Positions 47,700 to 55,792 of a stretch of DNA of 64,000 bases are shown piece after piece. The notes under the pieces are model-generated. The model worked only from the letters and a program-made list of their open reading frames with translations, made no database searches and had not been told where the DNA came from. Origin of the DNA: Vibrio hippocampi (GTDB taxonomy: Bacteria > Pseudomonadota > Gammaproteobacteria > Enterobacterales > Vibrionaceae); the NCBI RefSeq assembly GCF_921292975.1, contig NZ_CAKLCM010000002.1, positions 1,612,001 through 1,676,000 on the forward strand, given 5' to 3'. Positions within the stretch are counted from its first letter, which is position 1; the number at the start of each line of letters is the position of its first letter. Position numbers and translations under genes: made by a program.

Positions 47700-48246
47700 A
47701 ACCAAGCTCTTGCTGGCAAAGCACCTCGCCATCAAAGCTGATCACTTGCAATCGATTTTGCTGCAAAACACCATAACTTGCCTTATGACCATTTCTTGGG
47801 AAGGTAATCGAGCCTGGATTAAAAATGATCTGCTCACCTTGCCATTCTGCAACCGGTATATGTGTGTGACCATGAACAATGATATCACCCTTATTTAACG
47901 GTGGGCGTTTATCCGTGTTGTAGAGATGACCATGCGTTAAAAATAGGCGCTGTCCAGTGGGCAAGATAACCCAAGCGTAGTCACTCATCATCGGAAACTC
48001 TAACAGCATCTGGTCCACTTCACTGTCACAGTTTCCTCGTACTGCAATAATCGATGCTTTATGCTCGTTAAGCAGATCTGCGACTTGTGGCGGCGCATAG
48101 CTCTCTGGTACTGGGTTTCTTGGTCCGTGGTTTAATACATCTCCAAGAATGACCAAATGGTCACAACCTGAGCTTTTGTAGACTTCAAGTACCTTAATCG
48201 TTGCCTCAAGGCTGCCGTGTAGATCGGCGGCAAAAAATAACTTCAC
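47698..48246 (-). CDS. yfcE: YfcE-family metallophosphodiesterase
   Basis: A 182-residue calcineurin-type phosphoesterase with all metal motifs: DLHGS, LGDVLNHGP, VRGNCDSEVD, LTHGH and VHGHTHIP. E. coli YfcE cleaves artificial phosphodiesters; the natural substrate is unknown. It converges with the pts operon and diverges from the yfcH-like gene. Confidence 0.9.
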   Translation of the reverse strand: MKLFFAADLHGSLEATIKVLEVYKSSGCDHLVILGDVLNHGPRNPVPESYAPPQVADLLNEHKASIIAVRGNCDSEVDQMLLEFPMMSDYAWVILPTGQRLFLTHGHLYNTDKRPPLNKGDIIVHGHTHIPVAEWQGEQIIFNPGSITFPRNGHKASYGVLQQNRLQVISFDGEVLCQQELG

Positions 48247-48596
48247 GCGTTTGTCTCCCGTAAAACTCTCGTTCAGGAACTGAAAACATCCTGAGTAATG
48301 GCAGCATTGTACCTCAATTTAACCCCTTTCGTATCACAAACACAGGGACGACAATCGGTATCCTCAAGCGACCTTAACTGACCTTTTTAGAGTTTGTTAA
48401 CATTCGTTGCTATAGTTACCCATAATACAGTTACCCTTACTATAGTTATCCATAGTGATCGTTACCCATAGTCAGTCATCCACTATTTAGTGTGCTTTAT
48501 CGATCCATTTCTCCCAGATTGAGTATCATCGATAAGGTATGACATAAAACACACGATATAATCAGATTGTCGGTCGTAGATGAAAAGGAGTTGTCG
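48247..48596. other. 350-base divergent region yfcE-yfcH
   Basis: Half of it is the five-unit 16-bp repeat. A TATAAT at 48557-48562, 35 bases before the yfcH start, may be its -10 but no good -35 is seen at 17 bases. Confidence 0.45.
48409..48488. repeat. Five degenerate 16-bp tandem units upstream of yfcH
   Basis: Units at 48409, 48425, 48441, 48457 and 48473, each 16 bases, share the core AGTTA(C/T)CCATA. The fifth is the most diverged. Confidence 0.75.
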
Positions 48597-49511
48597 ATGC
48601 GTTTGCTCGTTACAGGCGGTACAGGTTTTATCGGTAGAGAATTGCTCAAGCATCTCACCACCCATTCAGTGGTACTGCTGACCCGAAACTGCGAGTATGC
48701 CAACAAACAGCTCCTTCACACCGACCTTGGTAACATCGAGTACATTGATTCTTTATCCCATCTCGACGACCTAAATGGCTTCGATGCCATCATTAACCTT
48801 GCCGGTGAACCCATTGCAGATAAAAGATGGAGTGCCCAACAGAAAAGAGTTATCTGCGATAGCCGTTGGAATATCACCACCCAACTGGTTGAGTTAATAC
48901 ACGCCAGCACTGAGCCGCCCAGTGTGTTTATTAGCGGCTCAGCGGTTGGATATTATGGTGACCAACAAGATCATCTATTTGATGAGAGCCTGCTCGTTCA
49001 TCAAGACAACTTTGCCCATCAAGTCTGCGCTAAATGGGAGCAGATTGCACTACGAGCCCAATCTCAGCAAACACGCGTCTGCCTATTGCGAACGGGCGTC
49101 GTGCTCGGGGACAATGGTGGTGCATTAGCAAAGATGTTGCTGCCTTATAAGCTTGGACTCGGAGGACCTATCGGTCGTGGTGAGCAATATATCCCATGGA
49201 TACATTTACTGGACATGGTGCGAGGCATCGTTTGTTTACTAGAAACCGAGCATGCGCAAGGTCCCTATAATTTTTGTTCTCCTCATGCGGTGACCAACAA
49301 ACAATTCAGCGCGACATTAGCCTCTAACCTTCGTCGACCTCATATTCTGTTTACTCCCAAATGGCTTTTACAACTTGCTATGGGAGAGAGCGCCTCATTA
49401 TTGATCGATAGTGTCAGAGCCAAACCCAGTAAGTTAACCGAAATGGGGTTCAACTTTACCTTTCCTCATATTGATTCGGCTTTAAAAAATATCGTGGGCA
49501 AAATACGTTAG
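48597..49511 (+). CDS. yfcH: TIGR01777-family NAD(P)-dependent epimerase-like protein (YfcH)
   Basis: A 304-residue extended short-chain dehydrogenase fold. The dinucleotide loop is VTGGTGFIGRELL (residues 5-17), followed by NLAGEPIADKRWS and SAVGYYGDQ with the Tyr of the active-site region, and a C-terminal DUF1731-like segment (HILFTPKWLLQLAMGE). Substrate unknown. The ATG at 48597 has AAAAGGAG upstream, so a longer reading from 48567 is rejected. Confidence 0.88.
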   Translation: MRLLVTGGTGFIGRELLKHLTTHSVVLLTRNCEYANKQLLHTDLGNIEYIDSLSHLDDLNGFDAIINLAGEPIADKRWSAQQKRVICDSRWNITTQLVELIHASTEPPSVFISGSAVGYYGDQQDHLFDESLLVHQDNFAHQVCAKWEQIALRAQSQQTRVCLLRTGVVLGDNGGALAKMLLPYKLGLGGPIGRGEQYIPWIHLLDMVRGIVCLLETEHAQGPYNFCSPHAVTNKQFSATLASNLRRPHILFTPKWLLQLAMGESASLLIDSVRAKPSKLTEMGFNFTFPHIDSALKNIVGKIR

Positions 49512-49585
49512 CGCTCTCCTTCGTTATCGCCATCTTTCGATAGACATCACAATCATTTTGCCAGTTCTAAACAATAACTGGCGCA

Positions 49586-49619
49586 ATGTCATGTCACTGT
49601 CATATTCATCGGCTATATT
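49586..49619 (+). promoter_or_regulatory. Candidate PhoB box and -10
   Basis: ATGTCAT-GTCA-CTGTCAT (49586-49603) is two 7-base repeats with a 4-base spacer, matching the Pho box CTGTCAT-N4-CTGTCAT at 13 of 14 positions. Ten bases on comes TATATT (49614-49619), the usual distance between a Pho box and the -10. No -35 is needed at such promoters. Confidence 0.6.
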
Positions 49620-49709
49620 CCACACACTAGTAGCCACACACCTCAAATAGTTTTAATGGCGACTACGTTTCACCACTAGCTTGCTGCATTTGTTTAGGGA
49701 GTCGAATGT

Positions 49710-49775
49710 ATGACGCTTAACCAGCTCAATTGGCTAGCGGTCGGTGTTTGTTGCGCATACTTTATGTGGTTCTAA
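49710..49775 (+). CDS. Predicted 21-residue hydrophobic micro-protein under Pho control
   Basis: The ORF MTLNQLNWLAVGVCCAYFMWF has TAGGGAG nine bases before the ATG. A Pho-box promoter would start transcription near 49626, and a strong terminator ends the RNA near 49840, giving a transcript of about 215 bases. The peptide is a plausible single membrane helix with two adjacent Cys. I do not recognise it. The transcript may equally be a small RNA whose ORF is incidental. Confidence 0.45.
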   Translation: MTLNQLNWLAVGVCCAYFMWF

Positions 49776-49805
49776 ACACTCATGCTTGCTAAAACCTTAT
49801 CCATA

Positions 49806-49837
49806 AACGCCGCGCAACTTACCTTTTGCGCGGCGTT
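49806..49837 (+). terminator. Intrinsic terminator after the micro-gene
   Basis: A 12-bp stem AACGCCGCGCAA / TTGCGCGGCGTT followed by TTTTGGTTT. It is 30 bases past the 21-codon ORF and far upstream of cnoX, so it belongs to the small transcript. Confidence 0.9.
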
Positions 49838-49900
49838 TTGGTTTATTCGCTGGTTAATTCAACACCCCACCACTTGAATTTTTCGATCCTCATACCTATT

Positions 49901-49968
49901 TATCTGTTATAGCGGCTTATTTGTTATAGCGGTTTACTTGTTATGACTATTTTCTTGTTATAGCCATT
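49901..49968. repeat. Four 17-bp tandem units upstream of cnoX
   Basis: Units at 49901, 49918, 49935 and 49952 share TTGTTATAGC; the first two differ by two bases, the last two are more diverged. They end 48 bases before the cnoX start. Confidence 0.85.
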
Positions 49969-50016
49969 CCCTCTCTTGCGCATTAAAAAGCAAACAAATA
50001 ACTAAAGGATTTGATT

Positions 50017-50871
50017 ATGCAGCCTTCGCACATCATTGAGCTCAACGAACAAAATTTTCGACAAGTACTAGAAAGCTCAATGAACGCACCGGTATTGATA
50101 CACTTTTGGGCTCCTATGAGTGAAGAGAGTGTACAGCTCATACCTGCCCTGCGTTCACTCACCGAGCAATACGCTGGCGCATACACACTCGCTCTACTGA
50201 ATTGCGAAGAGCAGCAAGCGATCGCGGGTCAGTTTGGTGTTCAAGCACTACCCACCATCGCACTGTTTGTTAATGGTCAGCCTGTCGACGGTCTCGGTGG
50301 TCCTCAGCAGATTGAAGCGGTGCAGGCAATGCTAGCGAAACATCTACCGAGTCAAGATGAGCTCGCGGCACGACAAGCGCTTGAATTGACTCAACAAGGC
50401 GAATTCCAACAAGCACTGACTATTTTTTCAGGGCTGTCGGAAGAGTTTCAACAGAAGGGTGAAATCAAGCTCGCTCAGGCGAATTGCCTATTGGAGACTC
50501 AACAGTTTGAGTTAGCAGAAGCAGTACTCGCCACTATTCCACTGGAATACAAAGATAACTACTTCAAGAGCCTTGTCGCCAAACTTGAGCTACATAAACA
50601 AGCGGCGGATAGCCCTGAGATTCAATCTCTAGAAGCTGCACTCGCTGCCAACTCCAATGATCTCAACGTTCTCGGTGAATTGGCCCTACAGTACCATCAA
50701 GTTGGACGCAATGAAGATGCCTTGAATCTGCTCTGGAGCCCTCTGAGCACAGATCTAAACGCGAATGACGGCGAGCTAAAAAAAGCCTTTATGGATATTC
50801 TATCGGCACTAGGACAAGGTAACCCATTGGCGAGCCAGTATCGACGCCAGCTGTATTCACTGCTTTATTAA
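50017..50871 (+). CDS. cnoX: Thioredoxin-like/TPR co-chaperone CnoX (YbbN)
   Basis: A 284-residue protein from the ATG at 50017 (AAAGGA upstream). The thioredoxin fold covers residues 1-110, but the CxxC is replaced by PMSEES in FWAPMSEES, so it cannot act as a dithiol reductase. The rest is TPR repeats (about 115-280). E. coli CnoX holds unfolding proteins under bleach stress and hands them to DnaK and GroEL; whether this Cys-free motif is switched the same way is unclear. It is a monocistronic gene with its own terminator. Confidence 0.88.
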   Translation: MQPSHIIELNEQNFRQVLESSMNAPVLIHFWAPMSEESVQLIPALRSLTEQYAGAYTLALLNCEEQQAIAGQFGVQALPTIALFVNGQPVDGLGGPQQIEAVQAMLAKHLPSQDELAARQALELTQQGEFQQALTIFSGLSEEFQQKGEIKLAQANCLLETQQFELAEAVLATIPLEYKDNYFKSLVAKLELHKQAADSPEIQSLEAALAANSNDLNVLGELALQYHQVGRNEDALNLLWSPLSTDLNANDGELKKAFMDILSALGQGNPLASQYRRQLYSLLY

Positions 50872-50880
50872 ATCACTCAG

Positions 50881-50908
50881 GGAGGCTTTTATGCCTCCCT
50901 CTTTATTG
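50881..50908 (+). terminator. Intrinsic terminator of cnoX
   Basis: Stem GGGAGGC / GCCTCCC with a 6-base loop and TCTTTATT. Confidence 0.85.
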
Positions 50909-51081
50909 CTGTTCTCTCGTCACTCCCTCGATTGCCACTTCTCAAACCAGTATTATAAATGCACCATTGCGGTGCGCCATGCTAGAGCAAATCTGGCCCA
51001 ATAATCCTTTTGTTTGGCTCTACTCTGAATACCCCCCTTGATTAATATATAGCGGTAGACTTTCACAAAAAGGACGTGACT

Positions 51082-52095
51082 ATGAAGATACAAAAACTGG
51101 TTAAAAACATTGCGCTGGCTTCCACCCTATTGTGTTCCGTTTCAAGCTGGGCGGCAAAAGAAGTAACCATTGGCTATCAGGGTATGTATAACCCGATGAA
51201 ATACGCGATTGATACTGAGATGTTCGAACAAGCCACTGGTTATGAAATCAAATGGCGTAAGTTCGATTCAGGCGCAAAAGCCATTACCGCAATGGCGGCA
51301 GGTGCTGTCGATATGACCGTGGCCGGTTCTAGCCCTATTGCCAGTGCAGCCAGTAAAGGCATCGAGATGGAACTCATCTGGATTATGGAAAACATTGCCG
51401 ATGCTGAGGCACTGGTTGTAAGAGATGGCAGCGGTATTACTTCACCCACCGATCTAAAAGGCAAAAAAATTGCCGTTCCTTTCGTCTCCACGACTCACTT
51501 CCATATGTTATTTGCACTTGAGCAATTTGGTCTATCAGAAAAAGAAGTCAAGCTTATCAATATGCAGCCTAATGCCATCATGGCGGCATGGCAGCGTGGC
51601 GACATTGACGGTGCCTTTATCTGGGATCCGGCTCTAGGAAAAATCAAACAAAACGGCAGCGTACTGGTCACGTCAAAACAGCTAAGCGCTTGGGGTAAAC
51701 CCACCTTTGACGGCATGATTGCCAGCAAAGAATTTACTCAGGAAAATGAAGACTTTGTTGTCACTTTCTTATCGACTCTCGCCAAGGTTGATCGCAGCTA
51801 TGTCGAAGGTAGAGACACCATGACTGCAGATAATCCTATGGCAAAATCGGTTGCTAAAATCTCTGGCGGTGACGCAGCTGGTGTGGTTGAAGCAATGAAA
51901 CTGTATGAGTTCCTCGATTTTGACGGTCAGCTTTCTTGTCAATGGATGGGATGCGGTGCAGAAGGTGGGGCAACCCAAGCGCTTAAGTCGACTTCTGAGT
52001 TCCTTCTAGAAGAGAAGAAAATCACTGAACTTCAGCCGGATTACAGCCTGTACGTCAATCCGACTTTCGCTGAAAAAGCCAAAGCAGCTATGTAA
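51082..52095 (+). CDS. tauA: Taurine-type ABC transporter substrate-binding protein TauA
   Basis: A 337-residue periplasmic protein. Signal peptide 1-25 (cut after SWA). The mature part matches TauA/SsuA proteins: KWRKFDSGAKAITAMAAG, VAGSSPIASAAS, KGKKIAVPFVSTTHFHML and NAIMAAWQRGDIDGAFIWDP. AAGGA precedes the ATG at 51082. It feeds the TauBC transporter next door. No tauD dioxygenase is present, so the ligand may be another sulfonate or the pathway may use other enzymes. The C-terminal AKAAM and stop lie in an 18-bp tandem repeat. Confidence 0.88.
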   Translation: MKIQKLVKNIALASTLLCSVSSWAAKEVTIGYQGMYNPMKYAIDTEMFEQATGYEIKWRKFDSGAKAITAMAAGAVDMTVAGSSPIASAASKGIEMELIWIMENIADAEALVVRDGSGITSPTDLKGKKIAVPFVSTTHFHMLFALEQFGLSEKEVKLINMQPNAIMAAWQRGDIDGAFIWDPALGKIKQNGSVLVTSKQLSAWGKPTFDGMIASKEFTQENEDFVVTFLSTLAKVDRSYVEGRDTMTADNPMAKSVAKISGGDAAGVVEAMKLYEFLDFDGQLSCQWMGCGAEGGATQALKSTSEFLLEEKKITELQPDYSLYVNPTFAEKAKAAM

Positions 52096-52155
52096 ACAAA
52101 CGCGACCATGTAAACAAAAACAACTCTGTAAATTAAGCTGCTATTTAAACCACAG
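52084..52155. repeat. Four 18-bp tandem units spanning the tauA stop
   Basis: Units at 52084, 52102, 52120 and 52138. The first two share ATGTAAACAAA; the third and fourth keep the TGTAAA/TTTAAA core. The tauA stop (52093-52095) is inside unit 1. Confidence 0.75.
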
Positions 52156-52178
52156 GGACCGTACTTGGAGGACAAAGT

Positions 52179-53033
52179 ATGACAACAGAGAAAGTTCTTA
52201 AGATACAGGACGTATCGGTAATCTATGAAGATCGTCAAGGCGGTGATCCAGTCACTGCGCTGTCTGGAGTGAACCTAGAAATTGAACAGGGCGATCTTGT
52301 TGTTGCACTCGGTGCATCTGGGTGCGGTAAAACCACCTTACTCAACCTAATGGCAGGCTTTATCTCGCCAACCCAAGGTTATTTAACATTAGGTAGCTCT
52401 GAGGTAGAGGGCTTTCCTAGAGTGCAATTGGGGCGTGATATTGGAGACCAAATACTCGGTCCGGGAGCAGAGCGCGGTGTGGTGTTTCAAAAACACGCGC
52501 TCTTCCCTTGGCTTAACGTGCTCGAAAACACAGCGTTTGGTCTTAAATTACAAGGCGTTGGTAAACAAGAGCGTAACGAGAGAGCAGCAAAATACCTAAA
52601 ATTAGTCGGTCTAGAAGATTTCCATCAGCATAAAATCTACCAGCTTTCCGGCGGAATGCAGCAACGTGTTGGTATTGCTCGTGCTCTCACCAACGACCCA
52701 AGTATTCTTCTATTGGATGAGCCACTGGGCGCGTTAGATGCCTTAACACGCGAAACACTACAAGAGTTACTTCTTGACGCTTGGCAAGCCACCAACAAAA
52801 TGATGTTCTTTATAACCCACAGTGTAGAAGAAGCACTGTTTATGGCATCACGCCTTATTGTGATGTCGCCAAGACCTGGCCGCATCACCCATAGTTTTGA
52901 ACTGGATTTTAACAAGCGATTCCTTGAATGCAGGGACGCTCGTGCCGTCAAGTCGATGCCAGACTTTATCGAGATGCGAGAGAAAATTCTATCCATCATT
53001 CACCAAGATGAAGAACCAGAGGTAGCAGCATGA
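52179..53033 (+). CDS. tauB: Taurine-type ABC transporter ATPase TauB
   Basis: A 284-residue ATPase. Walker A GASGCGKTTLLN, Q loop VVFQKHALFPWLNV, signature LSGGMQQRVGIARAL, Walker B ILLLDEPLGALDALT and switch His in FFITHSVEEAL. A Gly-rich insertion after the Walker A region (EVEGFPRVQLGRDIGDQILG) makes it about 25 residues longer than E. coli TauB. It overlaps tauC by 4 bases (ATGA), which indicates coupled translation. Confidence 0.92.
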   Translation: MTTEKVLKIQDVSVIYEDRQGGDPVTALSGVNLEIEQGDLVVALGASGCGKTTLLNLMAGFISPTQGYLTLGSSEVEGFPRVQLGRDIGDQILGPGAERGVVFQKHALFPWLNVLENTAFGLKLQGVGKQERNERAAKYLKLVGLEDFHQHKIYQLSGGMQQRVGIARALTNDPSILLLDEPLGALDALTRETLQELLLDAWQATNKMMFFITHSVEEALFMASRLIVMSPRPGRITHSFELDFNKRFLECRDARAVKSMPDFIEMREKILSIIHQDEEPEVAA

Positions 53034-54013
53034 GTCAGCAGCAAGCCATCAACCTAATCGAAACTACGACCCCCTCGGTCAAGCTCGAATCGATCGAGCG
53101 CAAATCGAAAAACAGCGATTCTAAAAAAAACAACACTGGCAAGAACTACACCGAGCAAGAAACCTATACTCCTGAACCGCATTTGGTAAAACTATTACAT
53201 CGCATCAAGGCTTACACGCTTACTCCGGGGCAATATTATGGTGAACCTGGACAGGGTAACTCACGCCTTATCTCCATTATTTCCACTGTCTTTTTTATCG
53301 CTTTATGGGCTTTAGTCACTGAGGCAGGATGGGTTAAGCCACTCTTTCTCCCCTCTCCTATTTCAGTAATGGAGCGCTTTGGTGACCTTTGGGTGGAAGG
53401 CTTTGCCGGTGTTTCATTAATGGATCATCTAGGCGCGAGTTTAACCCGTGTGTTTGGCGCTTTCTTGTTCGCACTGATTACCGCTATTCCCGTCGGGATC
53501 TTAATCGGTTGTAATGTATGGGTTCGCGGTATTTTTGACCCACTTATCGAATTCTATCGCCCGCTACCACCACTGGCTTATTTACCGCTGGTCATTATTT
53601 GGCTAGGCATTGACGAAACCAGTAAAATCACCCTCATTTATTTGGCGATGTTTGCCCCTATCGCACTCAGTGCACGAGCAGGTGTATCGTCTGCAAAAAG
53701 CGAGCAAATCCAAGCTGCCTACTCAATGGGGGCATCCAAAACTCAGGTTCTATATCATGTGATCATCAAGAGCGCACTGCCTGAAATTTTGACTGGCTTA
53801 CGCATTGGAATTGGGTTTGGCTGGACCACACTGGTTGCCAGTGAAATGGTCGCCGCCGAAGCAGGTATCGGTTATATGGTACTTAACGCCGCGGAGTTTC
53901 TCGTCACCGACGTGGTCATCGCAGGCATTATCATCATCGGTCTGATTGCCTATACCTTTGATCTGTTTATGCGCTACCTAGAAACAAAACTGGTTCCTTG
54001 GAAAGGCTACTAA
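53030..54013 (+). CDS. tauC: Taurine-type ABC transporter permease TauC
   Basis: A 327-residue permease with six membrane helices between about residues 80 and 320. The EAA loop that contacts TauB is QAAYSMGASKTQVLYHVII, and the family block FYRPLPPLAYLPLVIIWLGI is present. The N-terminal 75 residues are hydrophilic and Lys/Glu/Thr-rich, an extension that E. coli TauC (about 275 residues) lacks. It ends the tau operon before a strong terminator. Confidence 0.92.
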   Translation: MSQQQAINLIETTTPSVKLESIERKSKNSDSKKNNTGKNYTEQETYTPEPHLVKLLHRIKAYTLTPGQYYGEPGQGNSRLISIISTVFFIALWALVTEAGWVKPLFLPSPISVMERFGDLWVEGFAGVSLMDHLGASLTRVFGAFLFALITAIPVGILIGCNVWVRGIFDPLIEFYRPLPPLAYLPLVIIWLGIDETSKITLIYLAMFAPIALSARAGVSSAKSEQIQAAYSMGASKTQVLYHVIIKSALPEILTGLRIGIGFGWTTLVASEMVAAEAGIGYMVLNAAEFLVTDVVIAGIIIIGLIAYTFDLFMRYLETKLVPWKGY

Positions 54014-54072
54014 CGCCTTTGCAACACCACTGAACAGAGTGGTTTAGCGGTCAAAGTAAGGAAACCGAAAAA

Positions 54073-54107
54073 GTAAAGAAACGGAAGTTGGGCTTCCGTT
54101 TCTTTAC
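54073..54107 (+). terminator. Terminator of tauABC
   Basis: A 15-bp perfect stem GTAAAGAAACGGAAG / CTTCCGTTTCTTTAC with a 5-base loop. The T run after it is weak. Confidence 0.75.
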
Positions 54108-54236
54108 GTCGTTTCTAATAATCATTTAATTACACATCACCTACAATATTGTCCGCATTTTTGTCTTGTCTGTCAGTACATTGTCTTAAACCAGTTGTAT
54201 ACTCAATCTAGTTTCCCCTCATAAAAAGGAATTGTT

Positions 54237-55166
54237 ATGCCTGAACTAGACAGTCTGATCACTATCGGCATTTTTGTTGTCGTTGCTATTGCATTCATTG
54301 CCGCTGGTATCAAAACCGTCCCACAAAGTAATAACTGGACCGTCGAGCGATTTGGCCGTTTTACTCACTCACTGAAACCCGGACTTAACCTTATCATTCC
54401 ATTCGTCGATTCGATTGGTCAGAAAGTCAACATGATGGAGCGTGTACTCGATATTCCACCGCAGGAAGTGATCTCGAAAGACAACGCAAACGTAGTGATT
54501 GACGCGGTCTGTTTTGTACAAGTGGTGGATGCGGCGAAAGCGGCGTACGAGGTGAATGATCTTGAACATGCGATACGCAACCTCACCCTAACCAATATGC
54601 GTACCGTATTGGGCTCGATGGAGCTGGATGAAATGTTGAGCCAACGCGATTCCATTAATACTAAACTGCTCGCTATTGTTGACGAAGCCACCAATCCTTG
54701 GGGTGTGAAAATCACCCGTATTGAGATCCGTGATGTTCAGCCCCCTGCTGACTTGACGTCTGCGATGAACGCTCAAATGAAAGCCGAGCGTAACAAGCGT
54801 GCAGAAATCTTAGAGGCTGAAGGTGTTCGTCAGGCTAAAATCCTGCGAGCTGAAGGGCAAAAACAGTCTGAAATATTAAAAGCAGAGGGTGAGAAACAAG
54901 CTGCAATTCTGCAAGCAGAAGCGCGTGAGCGTGCCGCGCAAGCAGAAGCCAAAGCAACAGAGATGGTATCGACCGCGATTGCCCAAGGCGACGTTCAAGC
55001 GGTAAACTACTTTATTGCGCAAGGCTATACGGATGCGATTAAATCTATTGGCCAAGCTGAAAATGGTAAGATTATTATGTTGCCACTTGAAGCAACAGGG
55101 CTAATGGGTTCCGTTGCTGGTATCGCTGAAATGTTCCAACAATCATCCCCAAGCAAGAAGGACTAA
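54237..55166 (+). CDS. qmcA: SPFH/stomatin-family membrane protein QmcA
   Basis: A 309-residue protein. One N-terminal membrane anchor ([19 protein letters not shown], residues 8-26), then the SPFH band-7 domain ([21 protein letters not shown] onward, to about 190) and a long coiled coil rich in Ala, Glu and Lys (about 190-245, repeated ILxAEGxxQ). Stomatin-like proteins form oligomers that organise membrane proteins, in E. coli QmcA near FtsH. It is coupled to an nfeD-type gene 3 bases downstream. Confidence 0.93.
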   Translation: MPELDSLITIGIFVVVAIAFIAAGIKTVPQSNNWTVERFGRFTHSLKPGLNLIIPFVDSIGQKVNMMERVLDIPPQEVISKDNANVVIDAVCFVQVVDAAKAAYEVNDLEHAIRNLTLTNMRTVLGSMELDEMLSQRDSINTKLLAIVDEATNPWGVKITRIEIRDVQPPADLTSAMNAQMKAERNKRAEILEAEGVRQAKILRAEGQKQSEILKAEGEKQAAILQAEARERAAQAEAKATEMVSTAIAQGDVQAVNYFIAQGYTDAIKSIGQAENGKIIMLPLEATGLMGSVAGIAEMFQQSSPSKKD

Positions 55167-55169
55167 TGT

Positions 55170-55625
55170 GTGATTGAGTTATTAAGTCAGATGAACTACT
55201 GGCACTGGTTAGCACTCGGTTTGCTGCTGTTGTGTGGTGAACTGCTTGGTACCGCCGGTTATATGCTTTGGCTCGGTATCTCAGGATTGCTGGTGGGTAT
55301 TCTGCTTACCTTTATTGATATGAGTTGGTCACTACAGTGGTCTGCGTTTGCCGTCTTCTCACTCGCGCTGACTTGGCTGTGGTGGCGTAAGCAGCACAAG
55401 CGAGATCGTCTTGATGATATTGCCAGCAATCTGAATCAAAAAGACAAACAACTGGTGGGGCAAACCACCCGACTAGAACAAGATATTGAAGCAGGAAAAT
55501 GCCGCATTAAACTGGGGGACACCACTTGGTCTGCCTATTGCGATAAAGCATTAAGCGCGGGGACTTTGGTCAAAGTCACCGATATGGATGGAATCGTCCT
55601 CTATATCGAACCCGTCAATCGATAA
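55170..55625 (+). CDS. NfeD-family membrane protein (YbbJ-like)
   Basis: A 151-residue protein starting at GTG 55170, just 3 bases after qmcA, with AAGGA in the end of qmcA as ribosome-binding site. Two or three membrane helices (residues 11-67) are followed by an OB-fold soluble domain (about 90-150, QLVGQTTRLEQDIEAGKCRI). NfeD proteins work with their stomatin partner; the E. coli pair is qmcA-ybbJ. Confidence 0.9.
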   Translation: MIELLSQMNYWHWLALGLLLLCGELLGTAGYMLWLGISGLLVGILLTFIDMSWSLQWSAFAVFSLALTWLWWRKQHKRDRLDDIASNLNQKDKQLVGQTTRLEQDIEAGKCRIKLGDTTWSAYCDKALSAGTLVKVTDMDGIVLYIEPVNR

Positions 55626-55659
55626 GGACTGTCTGAATCACGACCATTGATAGATAAAA

Positions 55660-55692
55660 AGGGAGCCTACGCTACGTGGCTCCCTTCTTCTT
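55660..55692 (+). terminator. Intrinsic terminator of qmcA-nfeD
   Basis: Stem AAGGGAGCC / GGCTCCCTT with a 10-base loop and a T-rich tail. Confidence 0.85.
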
Positions 55693-55750
55693 TTTAATTG
55701 CGTGTCTATTTTTTAACTGCGCGTTCTTAACGGCGCATCTATTTGGTTCG

Positions 55751-55789
55751 CGACTTTACTAAACGACTTTACTAAACGACTTTACTGAA
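55751..55789. repeat. Three 13-bp tandem units beside the MBL-fold gene stop
   Basis: CGACTTTACTAAA at 55751 and 55764, and CGACTTTACTGAA at 55777. The units end 3 bases before the stop of the minus-strand gene (55793). Just upstream, 55694-55746 holds a looser triplication around TTAA(T/C)(T/G)GCG. Confidence 0.85.
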
Positions 55790-55792
55790 AAG

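Larger units (their letters stand above)
49512..50016. other. 505-base region yfcH-cnoX containing a separate micro-gene
   Basis: Contains in order the Pho box and -10, the 21-codon ORF, a strong terminator and a four-unit 17-bp repeat, all listed separately. Nothing else is seen. Confidence 0.6.

Noticed and set aside
49901..49968. Possible mini CRISPR array
   Set aside because: Units are contiguous without unique spacers, and no cas gene is present.
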